A DNA stretch of 64,000 bases from Xanthostigma xanthostigma. Lineage: Eukaryota; Arthropoda; Insecta; Raphidioptera; Raphidiidae. The stretch is taken from the NCBI GenBank assembly GCA_963575645.1, contig OY754469.1, positions 19,982,001 through 20,046,000 on the forward strand, given 5' to 3'. Under the pieces are notes generated by a model, which worked only from the letters and a program-made list of their open reading frames with translations, did not search any database and was not told the DNA's origin. The position numbers were made by a program, and so were the translations under genes. This document shows, one piece after another, positions 12,508-25,079 of this stretch. Every line of letters starts with the position of its first letter. Position 1 is the first letter of the stretch.

Positions 12508-13137
12508 TCGAAAATGCGTAAGACGAAAACTTTTATTTATACGTTAGACATCTAGCGTTGAAATATCGTACATAAAAATGCAATCTATGATACAAACCAT
12601 TTTGATCGAAAATTCGTAAGACGTTAATATTCAAGTTTTCACTTCCGCCAGCACTCCCAGAGTGCAAAGCTGTTTTTTTGCCATAATGTGTTTTTGAGCC
12701 TGTTTTTTTTATTAAATGTATATCTGAATTAATAGACATTTCTTATTTCTTTCATTCTTGAATTTGTTATTGATAAAATTTATTACAAATAAAATTATAA
12801 TAAAAAAAAAACTAAAAAGACACACTATATGTATATTGCAGTACATTAATTACATTATGTATATAATTGGCCAGATCCCAACAGGGTTGGCCAACAATAT
12901 TTGTTTCAGCAGGAATTAAGAAAGCGATGGCATACATAGTGCTTGCAATTTTGTCTAGGAGAACTATGTCAGGCTTCACAGCTGTCACGAAGTTAATTAG
13001 TTAACTCTTACAACAATATAATAATTAATTATTCAAGTAGCTATACCTATACTTATCTCAAGAGATGTTTATAGATTTGTTTTTTTTTTTGCAATAGTTT
13101 TAGAGCAAGTTAAAATTACATATACCGATTTTATTAA

Positions 13138-13380
13138 CGACAAACGGCCCAGTCCGGCTTCGCCCAGATTTGTTGATTGGCACCGTTTTTTCATCGACTA
13201 ACGTAGCAAAACGGATCTCTACGAAATAAGCTTTAATTTTAAAGCGATAATATATAGTCTATGTCCACCTTGAAGGTCAATTCTAAATATTGGTGCAAAC
13301 ATTTTTGAAATCGGATGAGTAGTTTCGGATATTACCTCCTACATCCAAACTTACAAACTTTACCTCTTTCTAATACAGTA
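13138..13380 (+). mobile_element. Retroposon copy (SINE/RTE-tail type)
   Basis: It starts with the family head 'gcccagtccggcttcgccc', passes through 'aaggtcaattctaaatatt' and ends in the conserved 'acatccaaacttacaaac' block. The same family occurs at 8.2, 36.4 and (reversed) 43.9 kb. It abuts a Tigger-type MITE. Confidence 0.65.
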
Positions 13381-13392
13381 GAATACAGATAA

Positions 13393-13948
13393 TACAGTAG
13401 AACATCCAACTTCAAGGGAGACGCCAAAAAATTAAATTGCTATATATTAGAATGATGATTTGATCTTGCTGTGTCACTGTGGAGTAATGTAACTCAGTCC
13501 GCCGCGATAGTGGAAAGATTCGGGGTTCGTATCCCGATGGTGACATTGTTTGAGAAATAAATTTTTCTAATATAGCGATGTAACAATGGGTGTTTCTTAA
13601 CAATGTAGCGAACAGTGGCTACACTTGTAAGTCAAAAAATTATAGTTACAGAGTTTTAGACTTATGAAGGATTTCGATTTAGGCGGATTTTGTATGGAAA
13701 TATTCGACTTGTAACTAATTTTGAGTTGCTATGTTTGAGATACAGAGGTCCAATTTATTTTTTCAAGTTATGGAGGGAAAATATGTACCGAAATGGCTTG
13801 TAGAGACTCACTGATTACTGCGACTTATAGTGGATTGAGATTTCGAGTAATGGAGGTTTTGGGAATTCACGAGAAGGGAACAAAACATTTTTTCGAGTTT
13901 TGGAGGTTTTCGACTTATCGAGGTCCGACTTAAAGAGGTTCTACTGTA
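13393..13948. mobile_element. pogo/Tigger-type MITE with 'tacagtagaac' ends
   Basis: Left end 'cagtagaacatccaactt' and right end 'taaagaggttctactg' are inverted versions of one sequence between TA flanks. The interior carries repeated subterminal motifs such as 'cgacttatcgaggtcc' and no transposase. It is a different subfamily from the 11.0-kb copy. Confidence 0.7.
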
Positions 13949-14169
13949 TTAGTATAGAAGATAAAAGTCAGTTTGTATATTGATTAACCCAAGCGTAGTC
14001 AGTTAAAAACTCCCTATAATTTAAGTTTGAGCATCAGCAGATTTTAAAGTCCAACCATTTTCGATGTATGCTGGTACAAACAGTAAATCCGGTGATAAAA
14101 GAACAGACAATCCGCGGCGTTTTGTTGGCAACGAAACCGCGCTTGAATTAAAACCAAGGGATGTAAATG

Positions 14170-14400
14170 GAGTGGATATATTATGGGCAGATTGATCGCC
14201 GCGGTAGAATGCGGAAGAAAGCGGTCGGGCGGCCGGACCGCCGAAGGAGGCGGAAAATCGGCGCACGGATCTGACGCCAGCCGGGATACATGTGTCTGTC
14301 GCCAGCGGTTGACGGTCGTATCCAACCAAAATTTTGAGTGGCGGTTGGGCCGACTCACCGCGGCGTAACTTCGGCTCGTGTATCCGGGGCCTAAGCAAAA
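14170..14400. other. GC-rich island, probable repeat remnant
   Basis: About 14180-14395 is far more GC-rich than its surroundings and opens frames on both strands (up to 138 codons), none resembling a known protein. Words like 'gccgcggtagaatgcgg' and 'tatccggggcctaa' resemble the subterminal sequence of CG-rich MITEs elsewhere in this window, so a transposon origin is more likely than a gene. Confidence 0.35.
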
Positions 14401-14872
14401 ATTCCGAAAAAACGGTTTTTGGTCTTTACGTGTCATTAAAAAATAACTGAAAACCCACAAGTAAACGAAATTACATAAAGAGGTTCCGTTACTATTTTGA
14501 ATACTTTAATTCAGCATAATAGTTTTGAAGATCATAATTTTGCAGTGCGTAAGAATTTGGAAAAATTTAAGTAATTCAGTGCAAATGTAGCTCACGCATC
14601 AGCATCTATATTATATAACCGGCGGGTCATTGGTATGAAACGAAACCAGTTCACTGGTGCTTCCGACTTCAGATGGAGAAACTGGTAACCAAAAGATACG
14701 TCAGACCCGCATGGCACATGGCCCGTGCTCATTAACATATAAATGTCATCGTTAAGTAAATCTTTTAACTCTTTGATTACATTATGTAATCAGGAGTATA
14801 TGATACCAGAAGTAATTAATTATTATCGACTACAGATGATGGTTGAAGAGGAAAACTTCCTGTAGCGCAAGG

Positions 14873-14990
14873 ATCAAAATAAAAACAAGTCGCATTGATG
14901 TTAAGTTTTGCTATATTTATTAGACGCTATCGACACACTATATACATAAATTGCAAAACTTAACATCAGTATTGCGTTTTTATTTTGATT
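14873..14990. repeat. Imperfect palindrome
   Basis: Arms containing 'tgatgttaagttttgc' and 'gcaaaacttaacatca' enclose about 40 bp; similarity extends outward through 'aaaataaaaac' and its complement. It is a short foldback of unknown family. Confidence 0.65.
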
Positions 14991-16064
14991 ATTATGCCAT
15001 ACAAAAACTTCAGAGTCAATCCAAAAAATATTATCGTTTTGCACCGGGTGAAACCGAGACGGACCGCTGTTATTATGAAACAAAAAAAAAAACAGCTTTT
15101 ATAGCAATGGTGAACCAAAAAGTAAAAAAATATATTTTCAATATGAAGATTTTGTTCAACAGCAATAGGAAGTCCCCCAACTCTATATAATGATTTTTTT
15201 TTTGAATAAGCTTAAAATGAGAAAAAGTTATTGACAAAAAAAATAATACAAAAAAGCTTAATATCAATTGTTCTGAATTTTTCATCGCTAACTATTTGTA
15301 AAAGTCGAGTTATTATAAAAATGTAGAAACCACCTTTTAATATACTTTTTAGTTCACATTACTAAAAAAGCGTTTTTTTTTTCAAAATCTATTTTTTTAT
15401 TTTATATAGTTCATGTATAATTTTCATGTTGAAATCGCGCAGAAGAAACTAAAAACTAATAGAATTAAAACTATGTCGTTTATTAAGCAACTCACGCAAA
15501 CAGCATTAACCTAACAAAAGTAGCAAAAATCACATCACGCAATTGTTTAAGGTGTCAATTAACTCACGTTTTAAATTGAAATATTTATACAGATTTTTTA
15601 TGAACACCTTCGCTTGGGCATAGGCCACAGAGTTTCAAAGGTTTTAAAATAGCTTGTTCTTGCATCAACAGCTAAGATTTTTCGGACCTATTTTCAATTA
15701 ATAATTTTATTGAAAGTGCAATTTATACTTTTACTCAGATTAGAACTTGGAAACTAAGCGCCAGACCTGATAATTTTGCGAAAGAACGAGTTATCTCGAA
15801 CTTGCCAGTTTTGTCAAAAATACGTTTGAGCTGGTCGCCAGCGTGACCTGCATTTCTAAACTATTGACCTAAGACAGCTGCTGTCGGGAACTTTTTTGTT
15901 ATAGAGTTTTATAAGTACTCTGAAAAATTACTGATACCCAATTTTCTCCTATATAGCACGCACAGTTGAATTGTAGAAACACATTTTTAACGACTTTTTT
16001 ACCTCGAGGACGTCATTTAGGGAGATTACTCCATTTGAAAATAAAAAAATACATATTTCGTATA
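14991..16064. other. Intergenic, no gene seen
   Basis: The stretch is AT-rich with long A/T runs. Open frames around 15073-15285 on the minus strand are poly-Phe/Leu artefacts of T-rich sequence. Confidence 0.45.
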
Positions 16065-16577
16065 CAGAGTGATTTTTAAGTTGATTCTTCTTTTTTAACA
16101 GCGTGTAGAAATAAATAGACGAACAAATATTTTAAGTAACTTTTTTTATTAAAACTTAAAAATAAGAAACAGCTTCCAAAGTCTAATTAAATTTTTTAAA
16201 TTTGATTTAATTAATTCAAAAGCGCGGTTAACACACGCAAAGAATAAATAGCACGAATCGGAAATGAATCCCAAATAATTCGCGGAAGGCCATTATCGCT
16301 ACTACAAGCATACGACGAAGGCATCTTTGTGTCCAACAAAACGGGGACAACATCGAACAATTTCTGTGAATACCTACTTGATAATGACATAACATATTTC
16401 CATAGTGACATAACATAACTCCAGGACTGACCTTAAAATTTGATAAAATTTAATAAAACTTTGAAAGCCCGTTCCTCTTACATTTTTGAGTTTTGATAAA
16501 AAAGTTACTTGAAATATTTGTTCGTCTATTTGATTTCTACACGCTGGTAAAAAAAAATCAACTTAAAAATTAGCCTG
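16065..16577. mobile_element. Tc1/mariner-type MITE with about 85-bp TIRs
   Basis: The ends 'cagagtgatttttaagttg' and 'caacttaaaaattagcctg' are inverted, and the similarity continues through 'cgtgtagaaat' and 'agacgaacaaatattt' on both sides. TA flanks are present at 16063-16064 and 16578-16579. An interior minus-strand frame of 66 codons (16211-16411) shows no transposase motif. Confidence 0.78.
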
Positions 16578-16917
16578 TACAGTTACGTTCAGAAGAATAC
16601 AATTTATTGATTAGAATCAAAGTTAGACCTTAAAGCTATTTATATCCACCTTGAAAAAAAAATTAATATTCAGCCAAAGTAGGAAACGTTATTAGCTAAA
16701 AAGTATGAACATTTTTTGGTTTGTCCTATATGCATCGTCTTTACACTCGTTTAGATATTTTGACTCTGATGATCTTTATAGATCCGGATAATATCTACAT
16801 ATTATTCAAGATTGCTGAATTGCAAAATCTTAGATTTCTCTAGTACCAATAGTGCACTAAACTATACTATAAACTCAAAATTTAAGAAATGAGTCACAAT
16901 ATATTATAAACAATATA

Positions 16918-17061
16918 AAGTTTGTTCCGAGCAGTCATAGCAAACGGTGCATGCGCAGTAGCTAAAACGAAGCTGTTAGTGGCAATTTTTGAACACGTTT
17001 AAGCTACTGCGCATGCGGGTGACAGTTTCGTTACCGTTAGCTGGCTACTTGGAACAAACTT
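16918..17061. mobile_element. Small palindromic MITE
   Basis: The ends 'aagtttgttcc' and 'ggaacaaactt' are exact complements, and the arms also share 'gcatgcgcagtagct'. The element is about 144 bp and forms an almost complete hairpin. Confidence 0.7.
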
Positions 17062-17699
17062 ATAAACGGACAGCGGTACATTTTTTACGTTTGGGAAGGG
17101 TGCCTTTGCTTTACATAGTTTCATTGGTTTAATCTATAACGATGGCTCACTCCTTTGGTACCTTATCAACTTTAATCAGAATCGAGATTGTCGTTTTCAA
17201 GTGATGCGAATAGATAGAGACCAACATTTTGAGCATTGCACAAAGATCCGAAAAACTCGCAAGCAAACGAAACAACATACTGGGATATTCCGTTACTATT
17301 TTTTTTTTAATTGTCTGATGACGGTTGCCTTAAGTGACAGTGATAGCATTACACCTATCACATAATGTAACATACACGGTCACCCATTTGAATCCCGTTA
17401 TTATTGTATTAATACGGCTTCCCATACACAAGAATGCACGTAGAAGTATTATACCGTATGTTCAACAAATAATCGATCTCGCTTGCATTACGAGTTTCCG
17501 TAATGTTACCTGTTTGCTGATCCGCACTGGAAAGGCGGTGTACGTTATATAATATAAATAGCCCTATAATTTACCTACAATATACATAATATATTATTGT
17601 ACTATGGTGTGAAATTATTGTGTAATTAATGATTCCCTATTAATAATCAACAAACTGTGCTTCCATCTTAAAACTTAAATTTTTTGTGATGTATAAACT

Positions 17700-18115
17700 A
17701 CAAATTTAGGGTTTTCGGATTTTCTCCTTTACTTGTGCTATAAGACATTGCTTCTTGCCAAATTTCATGATCCTAGGTCAACGGGAAGTACCCTATAGGT
17801 CTTGACCGGTGCGCTTATACATCACAATATGAGAGCTCTCGCATACAACACGGTACGACAACCTAAACTATCAGATATAGCCACGAGCTACAATACAGTT
17901 CAGTAGTGAGTAGATCACACTGAACTCAATTTAATTACACGCTTAGTTAGCAAACTGACTCCGACCTTTGTTGATGTATGGGGACAACAGTTTTCCAACA
18001 GCTAAGCGGGAAAAATCTTCGAGACTCGATTACCGTGATGGACGAACTATTTACATAGTTATAAGTTTGTACGGAACCCTCGTTGCGCAAGTCCGACTTG
18101 CACTTGGCCGTTTAT
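17700..18115 (+). mobile_element. Decayed retroposon 3' region
   Basis: The block contains 'gccaaatttcatgatccta', 'aacgggaagtaccctatag' and ends in 'tacggaaccct' plus 'gcacttggccg', a tail combination widely seen in insect, especially lepidopteran, retroposons. No open reading frame remains and the boundaries are approximate. The rest of 17062-19590 shows nothing gene-like. Confidence 0.5.
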
Positions 18116-19589
18116 TTTAACTTGGCATTATCTACATTATTCTACAGGGTGTCAAAAATGCCAATATACGATTTCAATTTGAATACAAATTAAATGTGAT
18201 CTATATGTATGTAATTTTCTTACATAATATCACGTTTATCTCATTCTTGAAAAATATCAAATATGTCGCTGTGCAAATCCTGGTTCTTTCAATCATATTT
18301 TCATCAGCACATTTTGATACCGTTGTATCTAAATGCTGTATTATATTATACATTATGCAGTCACTTTAATATGGTGAATTAATGATATTGATGGATCATT
18401 CGAGGATTTTTACAATGCCGGTTATTTTCAAAAATTTAACTATATAGGTATTATACGTATAGGTACAGGAACTTGTTTGGCAGACGAACACCAAACGTAG
18501 AATCAAAATGGCAGCCAATTTAAATAGTTTCGAAATATTTATGCCGCAGTGTATTTTCTGCCTCCCTTTTAAGAAGGTGCATTAATTAATAGTCCATTAG
18601 ACATATTATTGTCGTAAGATGTTATTATTGTGAAGAACACTTGGTATATGTGATGAAAATACGTCAGCATGTCAATTGCAGGTGATGATGACAACGTTTC
18701 TTGTTAAAATTCTTTTGGCAAATGGCAGGTACGATTTTTACAACATATGAATATAATCGTGGGTCATTTAATTGTTTTAAGGCGCGGATAAACATGGTGA
18801 CAATTGTTTAAAAAAAGCGCTAAGTGCGAATAAATAAAAGTTTTGAAGGTTCTGTATCGTTATAACAACTTAATATAGTTTCCAACCATCGCGTAGGATG
18901 TCGCTACTTTCGCTTACTTTTAATGATGCATGTATTACAAATAATAAATGTGTAGTTAATGGCTATATCTTTTTATTGCAGTGAGCTAAAAGTTTAAATT
19001 TTTTACAGGACTCTAGTAATTTCAATATGATACCTTTATCCGTTCCTGAGATAAAGGGTCTTGACGTACAACAAATTGATTCTATAAGGGTATCGTTTTT
19101 TCATTCTGAGGTACTAAGCTTTAAAAATTTACATTAATTTATAGCGAAAAATTAAAATTTACTTATACATATATTTTTTGATTCAATAGATTTGCTGATG
19201 GATTTGCATTTTTGGCTTAAGAATATATAGAAAAAAAAAATCAATTTATCTAGTGATAAAATATTGCAAGACATACAATTCCGATTATATTAAGCCTATA
19301 TTAGTACTTGAAGTCGAATTTTTAATTCAAAACAAAAAGACTGGCATGTTTAAAAACGGTTTCAAACAAAACAAAGCATATACATGCACATAAAAAAAGG
19401 AATTTTTTGATGACTGAAGTAGCCGCAGAGATATTTAATAAACAGTTGATAATAATTTACACATTTCCGGTGAAAATATCAAATTGCAAACTTTCTCATA
19501 TCACTTGTTTTGCCGCACTCAAAACATATATCATCTCATATACTGATTCCTCCATAAGACTCATTGAGTCAATAATCAATATAGGTACA

Positions 19590-20450
19590 AGAAGTGTTGC
19601 CAGACCAGGTCTCTTAAAAAGTGGTAGCGCCACCTAAATAAAGCGGTAGCTTGAGAAAAAAAAACGATAGATTCAAAAAGTTTACAGAAAGCATATAAAT
19701 TACTACAGTAAACCCTCGTTAAACGTTAAACGAATTTCGGTTTAACGCGAACAAAAATTTGCTCTCGACAATGGTCACATAAGCTTTAATGTAATTATGT
19801 TCGGTTAACACGAACCCTCGTTAATACGAACTTCGAACAACTTTTTCGTCCCTTCACGGTTAATTATCGGATAATACGAACTACAAAAATTCTCAAATCA
19901 TATATTTTGATCATTTTGGTCAATGAATAGGTATACAATACAACTAAAAGAAAAGATTCGCTTAAGGGATTACAAAAGTAATTAACTCACATTCTAAAAA
20001 TAGACAAAGGACTGAGAGATTAAAAATTCACTCGAAATCCTATAAATAGAAACATACCTCAAAATTTTGAATGTGCACAGAAACTCCGACGAACTTATCG
20101 TCAAAACAATATTGAAATGTATTTTGTAAACAAATAAAAACAAACTTTCAAACTCAGATAATATTTAAGAACAATTAATGTTATTAGATAATTTATAATA
20201 AATAATTATTCAATGTTTACTTAAAATAAATCATGATTTGACACTTAAAAAATGACTGTATTTTATGCCATACTCGGTTTACACGAACTCCCACATAACA
20301 CGAACTTTTTGCCTGATTTTTACGAGTTCGTGTTAACGAGGTTTTACTGTATTAATATTTGCACAAATTCATTGCTTATAAGTCAGTTTTGACAGGTCCT
20401 GCTTCGGACTCACTACTAAAGTCTTCATCACTCTGCTGCAACATTTAGAA
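19590..20450. repeat. Repeat copy L, split by a Tigger MITE
   Basis: Sequence at 19600-19703 ('cctaaataaagcggtagc', then 'gattcaaaaag') and 20368-20440 ('gtcagttttgacagg') reappears, inverted, at about 22665-22780 and 22205-22275. The Tigger MITE at 19706-20349 splits this copy; the 22-kb copy has a different insert at the corresponding place. Confidence 0.65.
19706..20349. mobile_element. pogo/Tigger-type MITE, copy 2 (inverted)
   Basis: It starts 'cagtaaaccctcgttaa' and ends 'gttaacgaggttttactg', with TA on both sides. The interior matches the 11016-11668 element in reverse orientation nearly base for base (for example 'ttgatcattttggtcaatg'). The two copies are close in age and belong to one subfamily. 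Confidence 0.88.
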
Positions 20451-21310
20451 AAACTGCTATAATCTAAGAATGGATGCGGGATTTTTTAGGTACAAAAACA
20501 AAACAAATTCACGATTTTTTTTTGTTATTTCAAAAAAAAAAAATTAAAACCCCGTAGAAAAAAAACTGGAGATCTGGCAACACTGGGTACAAGGTTAAAG
20601 TATTGCATGGCACTCTCCAATGAAGAGTTTGATTGTTTGAATTCAAAAAGCTGCACCCCTTCGTTTTGAGTTGGATACACCCTTGATATTTTTTTTTTGG
20701 ATCGCCGACCGCCATTGTTGTTCAAAGACTTCAAGTTCATTAAAGGGTAATTAAATAAATATATAATAAAGTAATGTTGGTTTCGGTCTCGCGGTTGCTT
20801 TTCTTTTTTGTTACTATCATGCACATAATATTATCTAAGAAAGAACACAACAATAGAAACAAGGTAATGGGTTATACATATTTTTCTCCATCTTTTGAAG
20901 ATAGGTACATGCATTATGTATGTCTTCCTCTGCGGAAGTTTATAAGGAAGTTATTATAGAAGAAACTGAAAATACATCAAAGAAATATATGAGTACTTTG
21001 TAGTCTGTAGATAAAGAGAATGCCTGATACATTATGTTAACAAAAATAGGGAAATGTATATCTAAAATATATGAAACAACGAATCAATTATGATGCCTTA
21101 TAAAAACGCATTACATTTTAACAACAAAAATAAGTAGTCCGGAATCCTTAATTAATTGAGTCAGGATTAAACGATTATTGATGAGAAACTTCTTTAGGCG
21201 CAGTAAGTATAAGAGCCATTTCAATCGACGAAATTAGTCGTGAGAGTATAATGAGAAAATAATACAATCGCGGTACTAGTACAGAGGAATTAGTTAACTC
21301 CTTAACAGAT
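20450..21310. other. Gene-free AT-rich DNA
   Basis: A 99-codon minus-strand frame (20525-20824) is Asn/Phe/Lys-rich and unrecognised. I see no boundaries or motifs that support a gene or element. Confidence 0.4.
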
Positions 21311-21312
21311 GG

Positions 21313-22018
21313 CAGTAGAAAATACATTGAAAAGGCGTTTCTTCTGTTCTATTAAATGGTTCTAAATGGTGTTTGTATTAAAGTCCACATTATTTTTACA
21401 AGCAGACTTTGAAATAGAGAATTTTTCAAACCGGTTCAATATAGTTTTCGAGTTTTTAGATAAAACAGGTACAAACTTTTTCTTTTCTCTTTAACGCGAG
21501 CTTCAAAAACATGCTAAAAAATTTGGTTATGGAGTTTTCTACTTATTGAAGATTTCGATATATAGAGTTTATAACAGTTACAATTTCGACTTTATTCGGT
21601 AACTTCGAGTTAGGAAGTCTATCAAACAATAAACTTTGACTTACAGAGATGCTGTACACTTACTTATAGTCTTTTGGGTTTCAGTTTCGACATATATAGA
21701 GCAGGCCTGGGAAAATGGCGGCCCGCGGGCCGGATCAGGCCCGCGAAACATTTTATAAATAATTATTAAAAGCAAAAATATTACTGTTTGCCAATATAAA
21801 TTGGGGCATAAAAAGAATTTTAGAAAAATAGTAAATAGTGTTTAAAAACTTGAAATTGTTGTTTCAAAAAAACTATACCTACTTAAAATTAGAAAAAGAA
21901 ATTGTTTGGCCCACGGTCAAATTTTCATCCGCAATGTGGCCCGACGATCAAAATATTTGCCCACCTCTGATATAGAGCATTTTAACTTAAAAAGGTTCAG
22001 GTTATAGAGTTTCTACTG
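21313..22018. mobile_element. Tigger-like remnant hosting a hAT MITE
   Basis: The right end 'tatagagtttctactg', followed by TA, and the repeated 'cttatagt/gacttacagag' style subterminal words match the Tigger subfamily at 13.4 kb. The left end is uncertain; 'cagtagaaaatac' at 21313 is the best candidate but lacks a TA. A hAT MITE interrupts it at 21702-21969. Confidence 0.45.
21702..21969. mobile_element. hAT-type MITE, perfect 8-bp TSD
   Basis: Begins 'caggcctgggaaaatggc' and ends 'gcccacctctg', flanked by identical atatagag (21694-21701 and 21970-21977). Subterminal 'ggcccgcgggcc' and 'tggcccgacgatc' are typical of this CAGGSSTGGG class of hAT ends. It is non-coding and younger than the Tigger-like remnant it interrupts. 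Confidence 0.88.
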
Positions 22019-22025
22019 TATATAT

Positions 22026-22914
22026 AACGTGACCATATATTTTTTTCCTCAGAGGGGGACACCATTAATTTGTTATTGTTTTAAAAATAAAACACATGCT
22101 TGTAATATAGTTATGAAATGTAAAATGATCAAAAATGTAAATAAGAACCAGTAATTTTTTCTTCAGGTGTGGGGCACCGTTAAATTGTTATTGTTAATTG
22201 AAATGACATATCAGCAGAGTAAATGCGAAGACTCTGGTAGTGAGACTGAATCAGAACCTGTCAAAACTGACTATAAAGGCCGCTGCACACGACGCTAGAA
22301 ACGCAGCTAGAAACGTTGCTTGGAGTTCTGCTAGCCGGTAGGCTGTGTACGAAGCTGGAAATGACGTCACTGCGGGCTGACCGGCTAACTCACAAGTTTT
22401 AAAATTAGAGCAGGAGCTATTTTCCCTGCTAGGTACGAGTAAGAATCAATCAGGAAGCAGTATCTTGTCACGTGGACACTTGAACGAACGCCCACAAACC
22501 AACATGACTTCATTCTGCTCAGAGTCAGACAACAGACACGTTTTGCTCTGTGTTTATATTCGAACTGTCACTGCGCGCGCACCAGATCTATTCACAAAAC
22601 ACGCTTGATAAATAGTCTCGTGTGAAGCGAGCACTAACAGCAATCAAGAAAACCAGCGCTAGAAAACTAGTAGGCAAATCTAGCAAGAGTAATTTATATA
22701 CTTTTTGAATCTACCGTTTTTTCTTAATCTACCGCTTTATTTAGGTATATTTTTAAGATACCAGGTAAAATTGACTATGCACGTGCGGGCGACAAGAGAC
22801 TTACTTGCTGCTATGTTAAAGTGGGACATTTTTATGTATTTTGGGGACAGCGGCACACTTAACTTAAAAGCGGGACTGTCTCGCTCAAAGCGGGACGTAT
22901 GGCCAGGTCACGTT
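22026..22914. mobile_element. MITE with 'aacgtgacc' ends, repeat copy R inside
   Basis: Left 'ataacgtgaccatat' and right 'ccaggtcacgttat' are inverted. Inside, 22205-22275 and 22665-22780 are the inverted counterpart of the repeat at 19590-20450. The segment between them (about 22278-22660), beginning 'aaggccgctgcacacg', has no counterpart there and is probably another insertion. Confidence 0.6.
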
Positions 22915-22961
22915 ATTTATACATATAACATCTAGATAAAGTGTTCAATATAATTAACTAG

Positions 22962-23585
22962 CGGTCCGGTCCGGTTTCACCCGGGTGTAAAAGAACGAAT
23001 GGGGAAGGGAGGAACATGAGTACACACATTCATATTAGTTTACCGAGATGAATGTTGTGTCCAAATTTCATGATGATCGGAGTTACCGTTCAAAATTTTT
23101 TGTCGATAAAAAGCAGTATTTATACTTTTTTTAACTAATATTTTTTTTTAAATTAATTAAATAAAATTAAAATAAATTTTAATGTAAGCCTTAGAAGAAA
23201 GCAATGTAGAAAATAAAAAAAAAAAATAAAAATGCATTCGCCCAACGTAGGGCTCGAACCCACGACCCTGGTATTGACAGCCTTGTGCTCTACCGATTGC
23301 GCTAGCCGGCGTTGTATTCTTAGATCGCTAATATGAGTATACTTAGTTAGTGCATTTCACCTGAATAGAAGCTTATTTTTTAGATACATTTGGAACATTT
23401 TTCATTACTGCTCCACTCATAATGGTCGTAGCCTGATTTTATATTGCCTATAGCCTTCCTCGATAAATGGGCTATCCAAAAAAAAATTTTTTTTCAATTT
23501 GAACCAGTAGTTCCTGAGATTAGCGCGTTCAAACAAACAAACAAACAAACAAACTCTTCAGCTTTATATATTAGTATAGATATAG
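22962..23585 (+). mobile_element. Composite retroposon with tail '(aaac)n ... attagtatagata'
   Basis: It opens with the head 'actagcggtccggtccgg', also seen at 34.99 kb, contains the 'gatgatcggagttaccg' and 'agttcctgagattagcg' blocks, and ends in an (AAAC)n run followed by 'cttcagctttatatatta'. A second copy of the 3' part lies at 27090-27240. A minus-strand tRNA-like sequence sits in its middle. No open frame survives. Confidence 0.6.
23239..23311 (-). pseudogene. tRNA-Lys-derived pseudo-tRNA or SINE head
   Basis: On the minus strand the sequence follows insect tRNA-Lys closely from 'gccggctagcgcaatcggt' through the B box 'gtgggttcgagccc' to 'ttgggcg'. The T arm pairs, but the outer acceptor pairs and the anticodon stem do not, and the anticodon positions read GTC instead of CTT. 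T runs follow, as for a Pol III terminator. I therefore call it a tRNA-derived retroposon head or pseudogene, not a working tRNA. Confidence 0.75.
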
Positions 23586-24590
23586 ATTAATCGTTCGGTT
23601 TCATAATATTTCAACTGAATATTTACAAAACAAATTGCAAAAAATTATATGTGAAGGTCGTATTAATTGAGGCACAAATCGCGATGCACTAGTTTGTTAT
23701 GTTGACTACAGAGCATACCGTCTCAGAGCAGACACTTCGTTGCATTTAACCATCTTAATAGTTAAAAAAACCAGTGACACAGTAGCCCACTGATGTCTAT
23801 GTATAATGTATTATTATAGAACTCTGTAATGTGGCCTTGACCTACCTTAGACTTTAGAGTCGGATGTTCAAATTCCGTTACTTGTCATGAAACCACTTTA
23901 ATTATTCTCAACTCAGTGCCGGATTCAATGCAATTCAAACGTTTCTTTATACATAGAGTCGGCTCTCTGTAAGACAAAGCTTGTTAGAAACAATGCTTCT
24001 CTCAATTTTTCGTTGTATACTGTTACCATGGTAACAGGCGTCGGCCCCGTTTGCTTTTACAGTGTCAGTGACTTCATTGCTCAGCCCCAACATAAATAAT
24101 TATATTTTAATAATTATACTTTAATGTGTGAATTATATGAATTTTATTATGATGTACATTGTACAATATTTTATGTATGACATATTCAATGGCTACGGCC
24201 TTTTTTTGAATAAATTCTATATCTATCTATCTATCTATGAACCTCAGATAAGTAAATGAAAGGGACATAGCTTTGCTCACCTTATTTGCAGCCCGCAACT
24301 AATCACATTCTTAACGACGCCAGTGAAAACAAATCTATATCAATGTTGTCAAACTACAACTGAGTACTGACGACTGAATGATGTAGTTGATAAAACATAG
24401 GTTAATAGAAATGACACATTCAAGCCAATTGTAATTGATGTTATCAATGATATAGATTATAGATAAAATAAAATTTGAAGCAGTTTGCACACGGCACTAT
24501 TACTTTCCTTTTTCTCTGAGCCGGCATTTGTTAATGTTGCAAATTTGTCTATCTGTAGCAGCCAAATTACCATAGGAGATCAAATTAGTA
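23586..24590. other. Gene-free; (TATC)n microsatellite
   Basis: A short (TATC)n tract lies near 24220-24238, directly after 'tgaataaattctatatcta', a LINE-like 3' end. Otherwise the interval is AT-rich and shows no gene. Confidence 0.45.
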
Positions 24591-25079
24591 CAGTGAAACC
24601 TGGTTAAGTGGGACCTGGATAAGTGAGAAACCTCTATTATTGAGAGTTGCAATCAGGTCCCGGTTCTTTTTCATCAAATTACCTCTGTTAATGGGACTTT
24701 TTGAGCCTGGTTAAATGAGATTTAAATTCTAAGACTTTTTCGATGTTTACCTCTATAATTGAGACTCTGTAGCTCAATTACCTGTATAAGTGAGACAAAT
24801 TAATCAGGTTTTAACACGTATTGACATGTTTGTTTACATACATTTCGCGTCGTCTTTCCTACATTAAATTCATAACACCAAATATACGCATTTTTATTAA
24901 CATTTCCACCTCTAAAAATGGTATAACGGCACATTTCGACCTTTGTAAGCGGGAGCCTCTATAAATGAGACAACTATAATTTTAAACCTGCTTAATTGGA
25001 AAACTGGATTATTGGAAACCCTCAATAATTGGTACATATGTCTTGGTCCCTTGAGATCTCAATTAACCAGGTTTCACTG
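24591..25079. mobile_element. pogo/Tigger-type MITE, third subfamily
   Basis: It starts 'cagtgaaacctggttaag' and ends 'ttaaccaggtttcactg' between TA flanks. Multiple internal 'taa(g/t)tgagac' motifs repeat the subterminal sequence, a pattern typical of transposase-binding sites in this group. It is non-coding. Confidence 0.87.

Noticed and set aside
14021-14460. Overlapping 125- and 138-codon minus-strand frames plus a plus-strand frame
   Set aside because: They all fall on one GC-rich patch in several frames at once, which is what a GC-rich repeat produces; no frame shows family motifs.
23239-23311. A functional tRNA-Lys gene
   Set aside because: Anticodon stem and outer acceptor pairs do not form and the anticodon position is GTC; it lies within a retroposon-like repeat.
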